This document shows positions 34,101 through 46,600 of a stretch of 64,000 nucleotides of DNA, one piece after another. The position numbers and the translations under genes were made by a program. Numbering within the stretch: position 1 is the first letter of the stretch; every line of letters begins with the position of its first letter. The notes below the pieces were generated by a model, which ran no database searches, was not told where the DNA came from, and was given only the letters and a program-made list of their open reading frames with translations. The DNA comes from Lepidodermella squamata (taxonomy: Eukaryota > Gastrotricha): assembly GCA_047495785.1 (NCBI GenBank), contig JBLDXI010000003.1, positions 2,232,001 to 2,296,000 of the forward strand, given 5' to 3'.

Positions 34101-37100
34101 AGAGCAATTCGGCTCCGGTCACGCCATCACGTTTTGCGACTTCTCTGTGCCGCTACGCAACCCCTGGAACGCACCTCCCTCTGGCAACCTTCCCCGCCCG
34201 CAGCCCTTACGTTTCGATTTTTCCCGGCCGATTGGCCGACGTATGAACGTGAATGCGACTCCCGTCTGCCCGCCGTTGTTGGCCCCAAGGGTGGCCGACC
34301 CGATCGCAAAGCTGCCCGTCTTGCCCGCCTTGCCGAAAAAGAGCGCAATCCGGAAATCGAATTGCCCGAAATCGACCTGTCGGAGCTGCCCGAAATCGAC
34401 GAGCCCACTCTATGATATCGAGTAAATTATTCCAAGTAGGTACAACTTTCGGGCGCCGTGTGTCGCTGATGGACAGAAACTATTATATATGCCGTCGATG
34501 ATCGCCGCGACCGCTTTATGGCCGAACTTCGCAACTTACGCCAGAACGCTGGCAAAAATCACTTCTTGTTTGACAAGGAACGCGACAAGAGGATCGAGGA
34601 CATCCGAGCCGCAAAGAAATTAAATTTACTTGAGCGGCGGCGTGAAAATCACTATCGCATCTACACCGTTGATAGCGTCGACCGTCTCGTCGATCGCAAG
34701 ATTTATGAAAAAGACGGTTCGATTGCCTTCTATTGCTTCTCTTATCCGCCGCGACAGCAAGAGCTAGTGAGCGGAATACGAAAAGTTGTTCGGTGTTGTT
34801 GCTATGACCTATAATATCCACATTTTTTCTCACATTTCTGAGTGCATCTCACAATTTTTCGGTTCTTTTGAAAGTTTCATCAGCGTTATGAATCGGTAAG
34901 TTTAACAAAAAATTGATCAATTTTGGAGTTTAATGAGAATTATAATTCGTTTTAATCTAAATTCAATGAATTCCTATTCTCAGACTCTTTATAATTCTCG
35001 CGCAGCTGGAATAGAGGTTGTCACCACGCGGCGTAGTTTTATGCGACATTTTTCTCGGTAGTTTACTCTCTCATTTATTGCCTCCTTTAAAAGTCTCGCG
35101 TTAGATTTGGATCTATCCGCCGTCGCATGGTGTTGACGTACGAGGAAATGTGCGACGTTTGCGGCGACTTATCTTCTCTTAACCGTAATTTCTTAGTAAG
35201 CGAATATCCGTTTTTTCTCCGTTGGTACCGCACGTGAGTTTTTAACTGATATGTAAATTCTATAGTTGAACAATTCACGAAATTAGGAGCGAGTCTAAAT
35301 CAATTGGGGCCATTCGCATCCGCTTTCGTTACCGCCAAATTTGAGATAGTCAACCTTGAATGCCTCTTGAGTGACACTCCCAATCGAAATCTCTCTTTTG
35401 AACTAATTAGTTATTCAAACATATGAATTCTCAAACAATCCGCCTTTTGATTTAGATTTTTTTATCTAAATTATGGCAAAGCTAAAAGTTTTTTGCGGCT
35501 CCGTCGCAAAAATTATTTTATTTCCGCGGCCGAACTTGATCCGCTTGTTTCTCTTCGCGAAAAAATCGGCGCCAGTTTTCGCCTCACCAGCGATTTTTCA
35601 CTATCGTACCGGGACGGCGATGACGACTTTCTCCTCACAGAGGAGTCTGAGCTGGTCGACGCCATCAACGGCCCGGCGGAACTGCGGATAACTGTTGGCC
35701 CGCCCGTCCCGGCAGCAATCGACATGACGATAATGGACTTCAACTCGACCAGGACCTGCAAATCCCCAGTCAAGTCGGTGTTGAAGTCGCCAAGTCAACT
35801 GACTATAATGCTATCAGGCGGCCTCTGACATGAGTCAACTTGCACAATGTCGTCTCCATCGACAGCTTGTCCCATCCCAAACCCAACGCAATAGAGGCTA
35901 TTGGGTCCGTTCGTACTTGATTCACTTGCTACTTCAAGTTCATCAACTTCATATGCGGCTGCAGCAGGAGGACAAGCGGATCATAACATGATAAACGTGA
36001 TGCGAGGTTACTCACCCAACAACAATGACCAGCGGTCAATCAAGGTCAATGGCTCGTCTGAATCTGGCACTGAACCAGAGACGGGCGAAGCCATAGTTTT
36101 GCCTGATGTAATCCCGATGAACTATCAATACCTCGTGGATGCCAAACAAAAGTTTGAGGAATTGGTAGGAATGGTCTATTTCAATCAATCGGCCGTATCT
36201 ATTTTGAAGATGAGCAATTCGGCTTTGTCTATCACATCGTATCTCTCAGCCGACCATGGCACAGTCATTACGGAGAAACTACGTATTCGCCGATTAAACG
36301 CTTGTACGAACACAACAACAGTATGATGTGCATGTAAGCCATATCTCTCTTCATTATCCGTCTTTTAATTAGATGCCGGGGCAAATATGACACAAGGCGA
36401 TCAGTGGTTTCTCTACGCAGTCGTCTCCCAGCTGTCAAGTCGCCGAGAGCGGATGTATCTTAAGGCAGAGATGCATCGAATACTTGACCGGTATCCCGGA
36501 ATTTTGTCATGGCGATTGCGAGCGCAACTATTCAACGTCGGGGCCAACTGGCAAATTTAATAATGTTGACTGCCTTGTGGCACTACATTTCTGACGTGAA
36601 CCGTTTGCATTCACGTTGTCGCGCTGGCTCATGAACTCGTATCGCATCTAATCCCTAACGAACTTCAGTCTCTTACTCCGGTATTGCGCGGCATTCCTCG
36701 CCCTGGCCCCGCACTAGCTTCGGCCGAACCGAGTACGGCAAACAGTGGTCAAGTAATTGAAATTGAAGCCGCACAAATTAATCCAGGATATGGCTATTCA
36801 ATGGAACTAAACGCTGAATATGTTAGAGCGTCTTCTCGAGCAGAAAGTAGCATTGATTCTCTATGGTGCTCGGCACGATAAATTTCCGAAATTTAGCAAC
36901 TACAAGAGGTCGACATCAATCGACCAATTCTCACGAGCTTACGATCGAAATTTCGGCGAAAGAAGCCTTCATCCCTATTTTCAACATTGCCCAAGGTATC
37001 TACGAACTCAAACCGCTGCTAAAGCTGACACTATTAGAAGGGCTTAATCCGTGCCAAACACAAATCTTCAAGATACTACAAATGAGATTAAAAAATGACA

Positions 37101-38546
37101 AAAATGTAGAAATTAGCTGCTCAGTTCCATCTTTTGCCAATTTGGCGAAATTTTATAGTTAGGGTAAGGTTACCTGAATCTGAATAAAAGTTTTCCACTT
37201 CTTTCAAACGCTTGCCACTCTAAGCTCATATTTTGACCATAAACAGTCAGAAAACATTCCAGTAAGCTCACAAAATCTCATGAGCCAATTCCTCACCGTA
37301 CCGTCAGGTAACCGTACCAACTCAAAATTTGAAATAAAATATCATTTACCGAGTGGTGAATGCGATGCTCCACATTCTGCTTGTCTCTCGACGTGATGTA
37401 GGCGGTTTTTTCAATCAGCCTCTCGATATGATCAATCAAGCGTTCGTCACCTTCGAATTTCAATTCCAGCATAGCATTCTTTTGAGGCTCTTCAAAACGC
37501 TGAAGCTAGAGAAATAAGGAAAATAAATACTGGAAATCCATGATTATGGCAGATTTACCTTTAGGTCAAATGATTTGACTTGATCGTAGATAACCTTAGC
37601 CTTGCTCAAATCTTCAAAACAAGTGGGATTCAAATTTATCGTCTTCATTTGATCAGCAATTTGGCGAATCGGCGCGACTTCATCGACTTTCACGTTTTCT
37701 TCAACCAATTTACGCCGATGTTCCATGCGATCGCGAAGATTTTCCTTCATTTTCGACCGCCCACTTTCGATTGCAACTCGAAGTTTTTCGAGCAGAGAGT
37801 CGAAATGTGAATCGATGTCAGCGCTCAGTTTCATTTCCTCTTGAGCCAAAGTTTCAAAAGCGACCGCAGATTTTTCGGCGATTTTTCGAGATGCATCTTC
37901 TGAAGTAAATTAGAAAAACTTAGGAAAAAAATAAGAAAAAAATAAAAAAAAATACATTCAATGAAATCCAGCTGCATTCCAGTCGAATTCGATCGGCATG
38001 AGCTTTCGAGCACGGTTCGCAAAATTCCTTACGGCAGTGGGTGCAGGCGATCATTTGAGGAAATGAATCATCCTCATGAGGGCACCTTTCACCCGGAACG
38101 AAATACGTCTTTTTCATCAGGGCTTGAAAAGCTTTGACCATGTTCTTCAAATGCTGGTTCTTTTCATAACCTAATTTGGATAATATTTTGATGATTTGAC
38201 AAATTTGCTCAAATAACTTAACCTACCGCAATCAGCCTTATTAGTCATCTGATTTTGTCGATGACAATGAGGGCAGTGAATGTAGGACATTTCGGCCTTT
38301 TCCAGCAACGGCAGAATGCAATTGTAGCAAATTGTGTGGCCGCATTCGTGTAACAACATCGGCTTGAACATCACATCCATGCATACCGGGCACTCAAAAT
38401 TCTGGAAAAATAAAGTTTTAATCTCGCAAATTAGGTCGGTACTTCAAATAATCCACCTTAAAGAATGAAAGATCGACAGGAGCACCATCAGCCGGCTCAG
38501 ACTTGCCAGGTTTCAATGTCAGCTTCCCTCCAGTCGAAGCCAACAT
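31175..38546 (-). CDS. RING / zinc module / coiled-coil / ankyrin protein (RBCC-ANK), copy 5, with 5-kb intron
   Basis: Six exons by homology: 38546-38457, 38401-38227, 38170-37956, 37899-37559, 37505-37350 and 32266-31175. It is the more diverged type. Exon 2 is a RING with CGHTICYNC and CPHC. Exon 3 has GERCPH, CTHC, FCEPC and a histidine. Exon 4 is the coiled coil. Exon 5 is the linker (LKFEGDERLIDHIERLIEKT). Exon 6 holds about ten clear ankyrin repeats (for example LLHYACRGKLEIVKYL). The last intron (32267-37349) is 5083 bp and full of transposon remnants. Joining exon 3 to exon 4 leaves the frame 1 nt short with either visible acceptor (37900 or the AAG three bases on), so a frame break, an unusual splice or a base error is present. 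All other junctions keep phase. Confidence 0.68.
32450..33240. other. Intron sequence with unassigned frames
   Basis: Part of the long intron of RBCC-ANK copy 5. The frame 32562-32783 on the plus strand is alanine-rich and has no recognised domain. I see nothing I can name; transposon-derived sequence is likely from the setting. Confidence 0.3.
33433..34425 (+). mobile_element. LINE endonuclease domain (AP-endonuclease-like), truncated
   Basis: An open frame of 330 codons encodes an exonuclease-endonuclease-phosphatase fold of the type carried by non-LTR retrotransposons. Recognisable motifs are VLQWNAEGI at the start, LLNESHLR, ATGYNPSS, LFAGDLNAW, VLDVWMSS and a closing GSGHAITF in place of the usual SDH. 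The reverse transcriptase that should follow is missing. The region is visibly GC-rich against the AT-rich surroundings and its frame is intact, so insertion may be recent. The overlapping frame 33903-34415 is a shadow. The element lies within intron 5 of RBCC-ANK copy 5, on the opposite strand. Confidence 0.75.
34426..35472. other. Intron sequence, transposon-like, not assigned
   Basis: A frame at 34518-34814 (MAELRNLRQNAGKNHFLFDK, then charged) is open for 98 codons but shows no domain I can name. The rest has short frames only. Confidence 0.3.
35473..35828 (+). pseudogene. PB1-like domain fragment with frame break
   Basis: The frame from 35473 starts MAKLKVFCGSV. The frame from 35493 continues SAAELDPLVSLREKIGASF, FSLSYRDGDDDFLLTEESEL and AELRITV. 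Together they follow the PB1 pattern: a basic first strand, an 'L---I---F' helix, then Y-x-D-x-D-x-D and an acidic 'EL' helix. The two pieces need a shift of frame near 35500. PB1 domains mediate protein-protein pairing. A further frame at 35901-36326 is Ser/Asn-rich and may be its continuation. It probably belongs to a transposon or a captured gene fragment inside the intron. Confidence 0.3.
35829..37349. other. Intron sequence, degenerate frames
   Basis: Several short plus-strand frames (35901-36326, 36684-36881, 36820-37162) lie close together in different phases, as in a decayed element. No catalytic motif is seen. Confidence 0.3.
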
Positions 38547-38873
38547 TTCAACTGATTAATAAATTACCTAAATTATCAATTAGGATCTGGATGAAATTCG
38601 TTAGTCCTATTCGATTTCTACATTCCAATCGGGTTCCAATCGATTTTATCGAATATTTCATGAATTATTTGAAATTACCGTGAAATTATGAGTGAATTAT
38701 TGCATAAATCGGTAAGATTTTTTCCGAGGGTTTATTATTAAAGAGACCATGGAAGTCGCGTGGCAGGAATGATAAAAAATTATTTAAAAAACTTCTAAAA
38801 TCAGAGGTCCGAAAATACAATTAAACAAAAGAAACTCAACAATTTATTGAATAAATTCTTCCAATTAAATTTT
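38547..38873. other. Short spacer between RBCC-ANK copies 5 and 6
   Basis: No gene or repeat is recognised. Confidence 0.4.
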
Positions 38874-39170
38874 TCAAATCGAAACGTCACCCTTAATGTT
38901 TTTGAAGTAAAGCATTATTTCAGCCTCAGCTTCGCGATACTCTTTGATAGCCAGCGTAACAGGTGATTCTCCATCGTCATTCATCCCATTTAAAAGGTCC
39001 GGAAAATTGACGCATAAATACTCGACAACGTCCACATTTGCCGCAAAATGCATGACGTTATTCCCATCTTTGCCCAAACAACACGGGTCAGCTTTACACT
39101 GCTCGATCAAAAATTTAACAATGTCCAAATTGCCGTGAGAAGCACCGACGGGGCTCCATCCAGATGCCCG
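38874..39170 (-). pseudogene. Detached 3' end of RBCC-ANK copy 6 ankyrin domain
   Basis: The minus strand encodes the last ankyrin repeats (GWSPVGASHGNLDIVKFLIE, NNVMHFAANVDVVEYLC, ESPVTLAIKEYREAE) and a stop. It fits directly after LTTINE of the exon at 41416-40592, but 1.46 kb of inserted sequence now separates them. It is therefore stranded downstream of the new stop. Confidence 0.8.
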
Positions 39171-40630
39171 AACGCATTTGACCGAAGTCATATGCCCGAA
39201 AGCAGGTGGACGAATGCCATTTGCCCGAAAGACGCTCAGCCGAATACGATGTAGCCGATTTCAATGCCAGTCAGCCGATCGGCAGGTGGCCGATTGCCAT
39301 TTGCCCGAATGCTAAATTGCCCGAATGTAATTTATCCGATGAATAAATGACAGAATGACACTTGGCCGAATCGTGATTTTCGAAATTTTTAATAATTGCC
39401 CGACTGTCATTTGCCCGAAAAAGATTGGAAAATCACTTGCCAATCGACATTTTACCTTTAAGGCAGTCCACACCTGAAACTAAGGTGAAATTGAACGACC
39501 TTTTGAAGCCAAAATCATAAATCAGGTGTGAAAATGATTGCCTCGGCCTGATGAGTAACTTGGCTTCAAAAGGTCGTTCAATTTCACCTTAGTTTCAGGT
39601 GTGGACTGCCTTAAAGGTAAAATGTCGAAAGTGGACGTTGACTTCTCGGTCGCCTATCGACCACTTCTAATAATGCTAACCGGGCAAATTTAGTGTCAAA
39701 ATATCGGCCGTCTCTCAGTATAGCGATGACCCAAAGCCCGACGCTGTAACCAATAATCGAAGCGCTGGCGCCAGCGATTTACGTGATCGATCGATTTGTA
39801 ATTAGTTCAGTTTCTTACTCCAGGACAATGAGTTAATCCCCTGCCATATATGGCCCCCATGGCGTTCCATATTTTTGATGGCGAGTGAGCACTCTATCAG
39901 CTCTATGGCGGCGATTGAAAAAACCAAAATTTAACTGTTTACGCACTCAATTATGTGACGCAACAATGGCTGATGAACCAAAACTGAAAAGTTGAAATAT
40001 ATTTTTTTACTTTTTCATGATGTTCATTCAAGCTATTGCTTTTAAATTTGAAAATTCACCTGAAATCAAGTTACTAATTATGCAAAATGATACAAAGAGG
40101 TACAAAGAGGATTACTAAATTCTAAATTCAGTGATTCTCTAGCCGCGATTTTCCCGCCGCTTTTGCCTCTTTCTTTGCGGTCAGCAGAGGTCCGCATGTT
40201 TATCACTAGCATATCGCGCGCGTTTTGACTTCAAAAGTATTTGAATCTTAAAATCGCTATTAGACCTTACCTATTTCATAGTTCATAGTTCATATTTTAT
40301 CATTTCATAATTCTAAAGCTTTTTTGGTCATTTTCACGCGTCCGCTTGAACAAACATTCTACATTTTTGACGAGCGGCGATTCGGCCGGAAAGGTTCCCA
40401 CCCGGCTGCAATTTTTGAGAGTTTACGAAAATAGGTTGAGGACCTATGTTCGAATTAGGGGACTGTTATCGGTCCAAATATTTGCACCACTAAATATGAG
40501 GCTTCAGCACTAATTTTGAGCGTCCTGGAACTACATTTCATGTCAAATGTCAATGTCAAAATGTCAAATTGTTCATGAATTTTTTCAAATTTTAATTTTT
40601 TTTATCCATGCTATGTGATTTTTTTATTCC
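39168..40630. mobile_element. Composite insertion in the last exon of RBCC-ANK copy 6
   Basis: The insertion splits an ankyrin repeat. The left part (39168-39430) is a run of short variants of CATTTGCCCGAA, GCCGATTGCC and related units. Next is a perfect hairpin (39445-39627). Then comes a copy of the core of the 28.9-kb element (39898-40205, shared 'GCGATTGAAAAAACCAAAAT' and 'GTGACGCAACAATGG'). Finally, 40467-40530 is one end of the MITE family seen at 52553. No transposase is visible; it looks like several non-autonomous elements inserted together or in succession. Confidence 0.65.
39445..39627. repeat. Perfect 67-bp inverted repeat with 49-bp loop
   Basis: 39445-39511 and 39561-39627 are exact inverse copies, beginning CGACATTTTACCTTTAAGGC. 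No mismatch was found when read base by base. The centre 39512-39560 is unrelated. It is either a very young miniature element or a source of hairpin RNA. Confidence 0.85.
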
Positions 40631-43600
40631 CTCGTTAATCGTAGTCAAATCGGCGCCTTTTCCGACGAATAGCTTCACCATTTCTAAATCACCATTCCCA
40701 CAAGCATCTTGAAGGGGCGTCTGTTCAACGCAGTTTTTCACCTCCAGATAATCAGGAATTGTTCGGTGAAGCAAATTCAAAATTTCAGACGAATTCTTTC
40801 TATCTGGGCATTTTACAATAAGGTGGAACAAATTATCTCTTCCGCGAGTTTTGACGCTGCAATCAGCTCCTTTTCCGATGAGATATTCCACAATTTCGAG
40901 TTTTCCCAATTTCACAGCCGCCATAATCGCAGTCCGGTCTTTTTTATTGACAGCATTCACGTTGAGATTCAAATTTTCAACCAGATATTTGACCATGTCG
41001 AAATTACTTCTGCAGGCCTCGTTGAGAATACCGCTGTCTTCAGCTGCCATAAATTCGCTCAATTCCTTCGAAATTTCGAGTAAATACTTCGTAATTTCGA
41101 TCTGCCCGCCTCGGACAGCAGCAATAAGTGGGTTCGTACAAATTTCGTAGCAGTCACCCAGCCAGCTGTAGTAAGGCCGCATTTCCGCGCCCATTTCAGT
41201 CGTGAGAAATTTCAAAATTTCCAGTTTTCCGTGAAAAGCTGCGGAACAAATCGCGGTCTGCTGCTCGGCGAGATTTCGGTGATTAGCCATGTAATTTCCG
41301 CAGTTTGGCGGTAATTTCGAGTCGAGGCAGATATTTTTCACAAAATCCAAATCACCTTGGGAAATAGCTTGGTAGAAGCTCTCAATTTCAGCAGGCCGTA
41401 AAGCGCTATCATGTAACTATTGAAAATCCATGATAAAATAAATAACGCAATATCAAGTGGAAAATACCATTTTCAATTCGATCGAAGGGCCAGAGTGGCA
41501 TTTCGGCGGATGGGTTTTAATGCAAGCAGCTTGGCCTATTAGCCGTGTAATTCGATTGAGAACGCCAGAATCCGTTTTGAATTCGATCTTTGGTTTGAAA
41601 GCGGAGGAATTCGGATTTTCCATATTTTTCAGCTAAAATAAAAAAAATTGAATAAAAATTCCAATCAAAACTCCCACTGGTTTTGTCAAATAATCAAATT
41701 GTTGGAAATTTTCAAATTAAACAAAAATTCGTTCGAATCCAAAACCGAAATCTTGGCGATCTATTTAATGCATTGTTCCTTCATAATTTAGGCCTAATTT
41801 CGCAATGGCTATAAATCCACCATCAATTCTACCATCAATTTTGGGACTTTACAGATTGGCTAAGCGTGTATTCCTCCCAAGTTGCGTGATTTCGCAAACA
41901 GTCGACCGTGTCCTCCAGCTGGAATTGCTAACATCGTGCAAAAGTCCTCCCGAATGGGCCCTTCAGCTGCTCTCAAAACAGTACAAGCACGTCGGCTCAG
42001 TCCGATTCAGTTTTGCGTCAATGGTCTCGAGGAATTGTCTTATATAGAATCTGATTTAGAAAATAACAAAAATTTCAGAATTGCCAATTTGTCAAATTGA
42101 TAACGACCAGAGCAATGTTTCAACGAAATGCGCGTTTTTTTCTGAAGTAAGAGCAAACTGTTGTGGAAGGAGCTCAAATCCGGCAGAGTTCCGGCAGAGA
42201 AAGTGCTCCCCGGACAGCCGTTCACATGATTACTGTGAATAGGCCCAAAGCAGGCAGAATGTGGCCGCCGCGATCTCACCATCGTCTTCCGCCCAGGGTA
42301 GCTCATTATGAAATTCGCCGATGTACGGCGACAATTTCAATTCCTCTATATATACGTCGGCCCCCAGCCCAACCACGCCGAAAATCAGCAATATAATTAC
42401 AACCAGCAACAGTGGTGTATTCGCGAGGACTACAGCAAACTCTATGGTACACTTTCACAACCTTCGGAAAATTTGATCTTGGGGGAAGTCAAGAGTTCGC
42501 GGCGCGCTGTGCCGGTCTTAAACTTAACTGACGGTGCGAAGGCAACTACGGATCGAGAGAAAGCTCAGGCACTTGCTGATAGCTGGGCTCCTACCTTTCA
42601 GTTCGCAACGCGTAACTCGCCGCATTCGAGCGATCTTATTTTTTGGGAATCGATCGATAAAGCTTGCGATGCCGATGCGGAGCTAAAACCGGTACAGTTT
42701 TTACCACACACCCTAGCGGTAAGCCTCGGCCTTCCCGCAGCCGTTTTTTGCTGGGTGTCTGATTTCTTGCGCAGTTCTCGGGTTAAGGTCAGTGATACCT
42801 TTAGTGATTCGTTTGAATACGCTTGTGGCGTTCCGCAAGGTAGCCCTTTGTCTCCTATTCTATTTATCATCTTTACCGCTGCTCGTGCTTTATTTTTCAA
42901 ATTTCGCGAGTTGTTCCCAGTATTATGTAACAACAAAAGATCAAGAGCTAGAAACCTACAACCTGCATCTTCTTGGCGCCCCAGCTAATAGCTGTGCTTT
43001 TTCGGTGGCCTAGATTAATCTAGCGCGTTCCCGTGCGAAGTTCCCGTCCGTTCATCGGATGGCTGAAACGTCAACTTCCAGGTCCCCCATATACCGCATC
43101 TTTTGGAGCGATATACCGTACTGTATCTCCATGTATCCTCAATCTTCAGTTATTTTAATTGAACACTTTCCAGCCAGTGTTTTACATTTCCGTATTCCGT
43201 ATAGGTAGAAATACCACGATGTCGATCAACTTTCAGATCAACGGTTGCGACGAGAGCACTGCAGCGCGAAAATTTCAAGCGGCTAGTAGCTGGTCATGAT
43301 GTAGATAGCCACGTGACTGTCGATATTTATTCCGTAATTCACGAATGCGCACCACAAACCGAGGATACGCGCCGCCTACTAGGCCGGCTGTTTCATGGAA
43401 AAAAGGACAAGGGTAAAAAAACAAGGTCGTCTTGAAACGAGGCGATAAGGTGCAAATCAGCGATGCGATAAGAGACCCCCGCTCTTCGCCGAGTTTGTCG
43501 TATAAACTGTTTCCCTTTTCTGCGCTTTTCTGTTTGCCACTACGAAAATACCTTCTCTACCTTCTACCTTCTCACGATCAGAAACTGGGACAAAGGAACC

Positions 43601-46600
43601 CGAGTTGCCTCGTCGATTTCGGGACTTGGGTCAACTTTGTCCGACTGATTTTTGAAGCTCTGTAGGAAAGATAAGAAAGACGCTTAAAAATCCAACATCG
43701 ACGACGCAAGCGGAGGACTACAATTGCTTTAGCGTAGGAGGGCGAAAATAGTAGAAAGGTCTGGCGGAGATCAGTGGTCTTACTGGCCGCTATTGCAGCT
43801 GGTTCGGTATCCTCAAATGATAACAGCCTCGCTTAATAGCTCAAAAAATTCACATAAGTACCAGGCCCAAGGTTAATAATTATGTGCGTCGAATAAAACC
43901 CGCTCGGATAATTGCCCACTTTTCATAATTTTTTTGACCTCGGAAAAACAATAATAGCCATCGATATTATTCGATACTTTCTCCACTAACGGCAAGTTAC
44001 GGCAAGCTGCATTTAATATGAAAAATCGAGAAAATCATTTTCGAAGATTTTCAGATTCAAAATTCAAATCACAGCTTCGAAATAAATAAAATTGTAGAAG
44101 TCAACTTGAAACCGCAGTGAATTTGAAAAATATGGGTTCAAATCACGTACCTTTTGTTCGAAATTCCATACATCCGAATAGAGTTGATCTGCCGTGGAGA
44201 GCGCATTGGATCCGGAACAATAATTGGGTTGATCATAAGCCTTCAACTGTTCGATGATCGAATTTAGTCGAGTTTCTTCAGCTCTGAAGCTATCTTCAAC
44301 CAGTTGCTTTCGCGCATCGATGATATCGGTATGTTTTTTCAACATTTTGCTTCGATTTTTCTCGATTTCAAACTTAATTGAGGCCAGAAGGTCATCATAA
44401 AACGAGTTGACCTTGCCGGTTAGTTCTTCTTTGAGACAATCAAGTTGTTTCCGGGTGTTGGAAACTTCGATATCGGACCTTTTCTGACAAACTTCAACGC
44501 GTTGGGAAAACTGTTGAAAATAATTAAGAACAAATTAAAATAAACAGAAAGATTGGAAATTCTGGAAAATTATAAATTAAAAGAGACGTGTTTGGGCATT
44601 AATTTGTTCAAAATTTGCCAAATTGGAATTTTGAATTATTTTCAGGTGGTTCGACTTTTGGCGCCGTTTGAAAAGTGGACGAAAATTCTTCAGATGGAGT
44701 CTTCAACTTTATCGGACGTTATTCCAATGGTCGCCTCTATCAATTCATCCTTGAAATGAACACGGTGTTTTTTGAAATTTTCAAAATTTCGAGGTTGATA
44801 TTTTAGTAGCCCGGGCTGCTATAGGAACAAATACGGAATAGGTCTTCAAAACCGAAAAACCCCCAAATACCCAAATATCGAAATACCAAATATTTGTTAT
44901 TTGCCCACCTCTGTAATTCTGCTACCCACCTCTGCTAGGGGAGGAGACCATTGTTTCTGTCGAAGATGCATACGACGAAACTTTTATAAAGCGATACGAG
45001 ATCGCCGCATCAAAGATCATTGAGTCCGTGCATCCGTCGCTGCTCAATCTAATACGAGCGCCTGGTATCCGCGGTGACACGCTAAGGAATCTATTCGCTG
45101 CTACGGCTAAGGTTACTATTCGTACGCAACTCTTCACGTCAAGAATCAACCAGCTCGAAATCGGGAAACATGTGAAAGATTTTACCAGTCTGGTCGATCA
45201 ACGCGCAAATGCCGGCGAAGTCCTTTGCACCCGCTTCTCTTCATCTTTTACTGTGCTGGCATGCAACCTGTGAGAGTCAACCCCGACGATCGCCGAAAAC
45301 TCGTGGTACTTACGCCTACGACGCAGCAAACTTTACGAACAATGTGTCTCGCGGCTTCAATCGTATTGAAGTCGATTCAACCTCGATAAACCTCGATGGG
45401 CTCCAAATCGGGGGGAATTTTATTCATTCATGGCTAGCCATAGAGTATTCCCTTATTCCGCTCATGCCGAGAGCAACGCCGTGGCATTCATTACGTCTGG
45501 TGAAATTTTATTCCCAGTAAATTTATTAAATAATTGATATTTTTGCGGGTGTGATCGAAAGAAAATTCGCCCAAATTTTTATTAAATTTATAAAATTTTT
45601 GAGAAAACCTGAAAAGTATTGCTTTTGCGTGGCAAGTGAAAATATTGCGAAATGCAGGAGATGTAGCAACTTTCAACATAGGGAAACTTTGTCAATTCCA
45701 ATTTCATTCTCATTTTTGAGAAATGAAAGCGAGACTTTCAGTTCCTTAACGAAACTTGAATTTTTCTTCAAAATTCAAGTTATACACTTATTATAACTCC
45801 TCAGAGTCGAATCGTCCGATCGGCATCTACTGCCGCAGAAGACGAAATCAGGACCTGTTTCTGAAGAAAAACTTCCCTTTTTTACGAATTAGAATTTCAA
45901 TAAAGTTGAATGATGCGATGACGTTGAATGAATTAAGAGAGAAAGACGAAAATAAAACACGAACATTTCGGGTCAATTTCAGACCCAAAACGAAACGAAA
46001 ACGATTTTTTTAGGACGCCTAGTGCGAAAATTCGTTTCATCCCTTATATTATTTCCCGTTGTTCTCTGGCGATCGGTTCGCGATGGGAAAACACGATGAC
46101 GATGACGATGGCCATGAGAATTACACAGACAACGACATCTTCGCTTTGGTGCGCGTTTTGAAGCAGTATCCAGCTCGTAGAAACACCGCGTTTTACCCGC
46201 TTCGCCGTGAAAAGAACAACGCCAATCCCAGCGTCATTTCAGTCTACCATCGTTTGAAATTTGTTGGAAATAATCGTTTGAAATTAACGCGTTCAGTCTA
46301 CCATCGCAGAGATCTACCATACGTTAAAAAAAAACTGGCGATGGACTTCTCCCAAGTACACTAGGACCATCCAACTCTCAGGTCTGAGTGGAACGAGGAC
46401 CGCATCTGCGCGTCCTTAGACTAGCTGATTCGTGATTCAGTCTCGCTTTACTGAAGCAGAATGCTGGAAGCAAATGGAAGCCGGTCAAATCGGTTGACAT
46501 TTCTGTCCGCATCAACCTACGACGCCGTTGCTTTTGTCACTGATGTATGGTCAGACGCGAATTTGCAGAGGTCCTATGACATTTTTCTTTCTCGAAATAA

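Noticed and set aside
33903-34415. 170-codon frame, proline/arginine-rich
   Set aside because: Shadow frame of the LINE endonuclease in a GC-rich stretch; no domain.
39168-39430. CRISPR-like array of short repeats (CATTTGCCCGAA)
   Set aside because: Units vary, spacers are irregular and short, and the setting is a eukaryotic transposon insertion.
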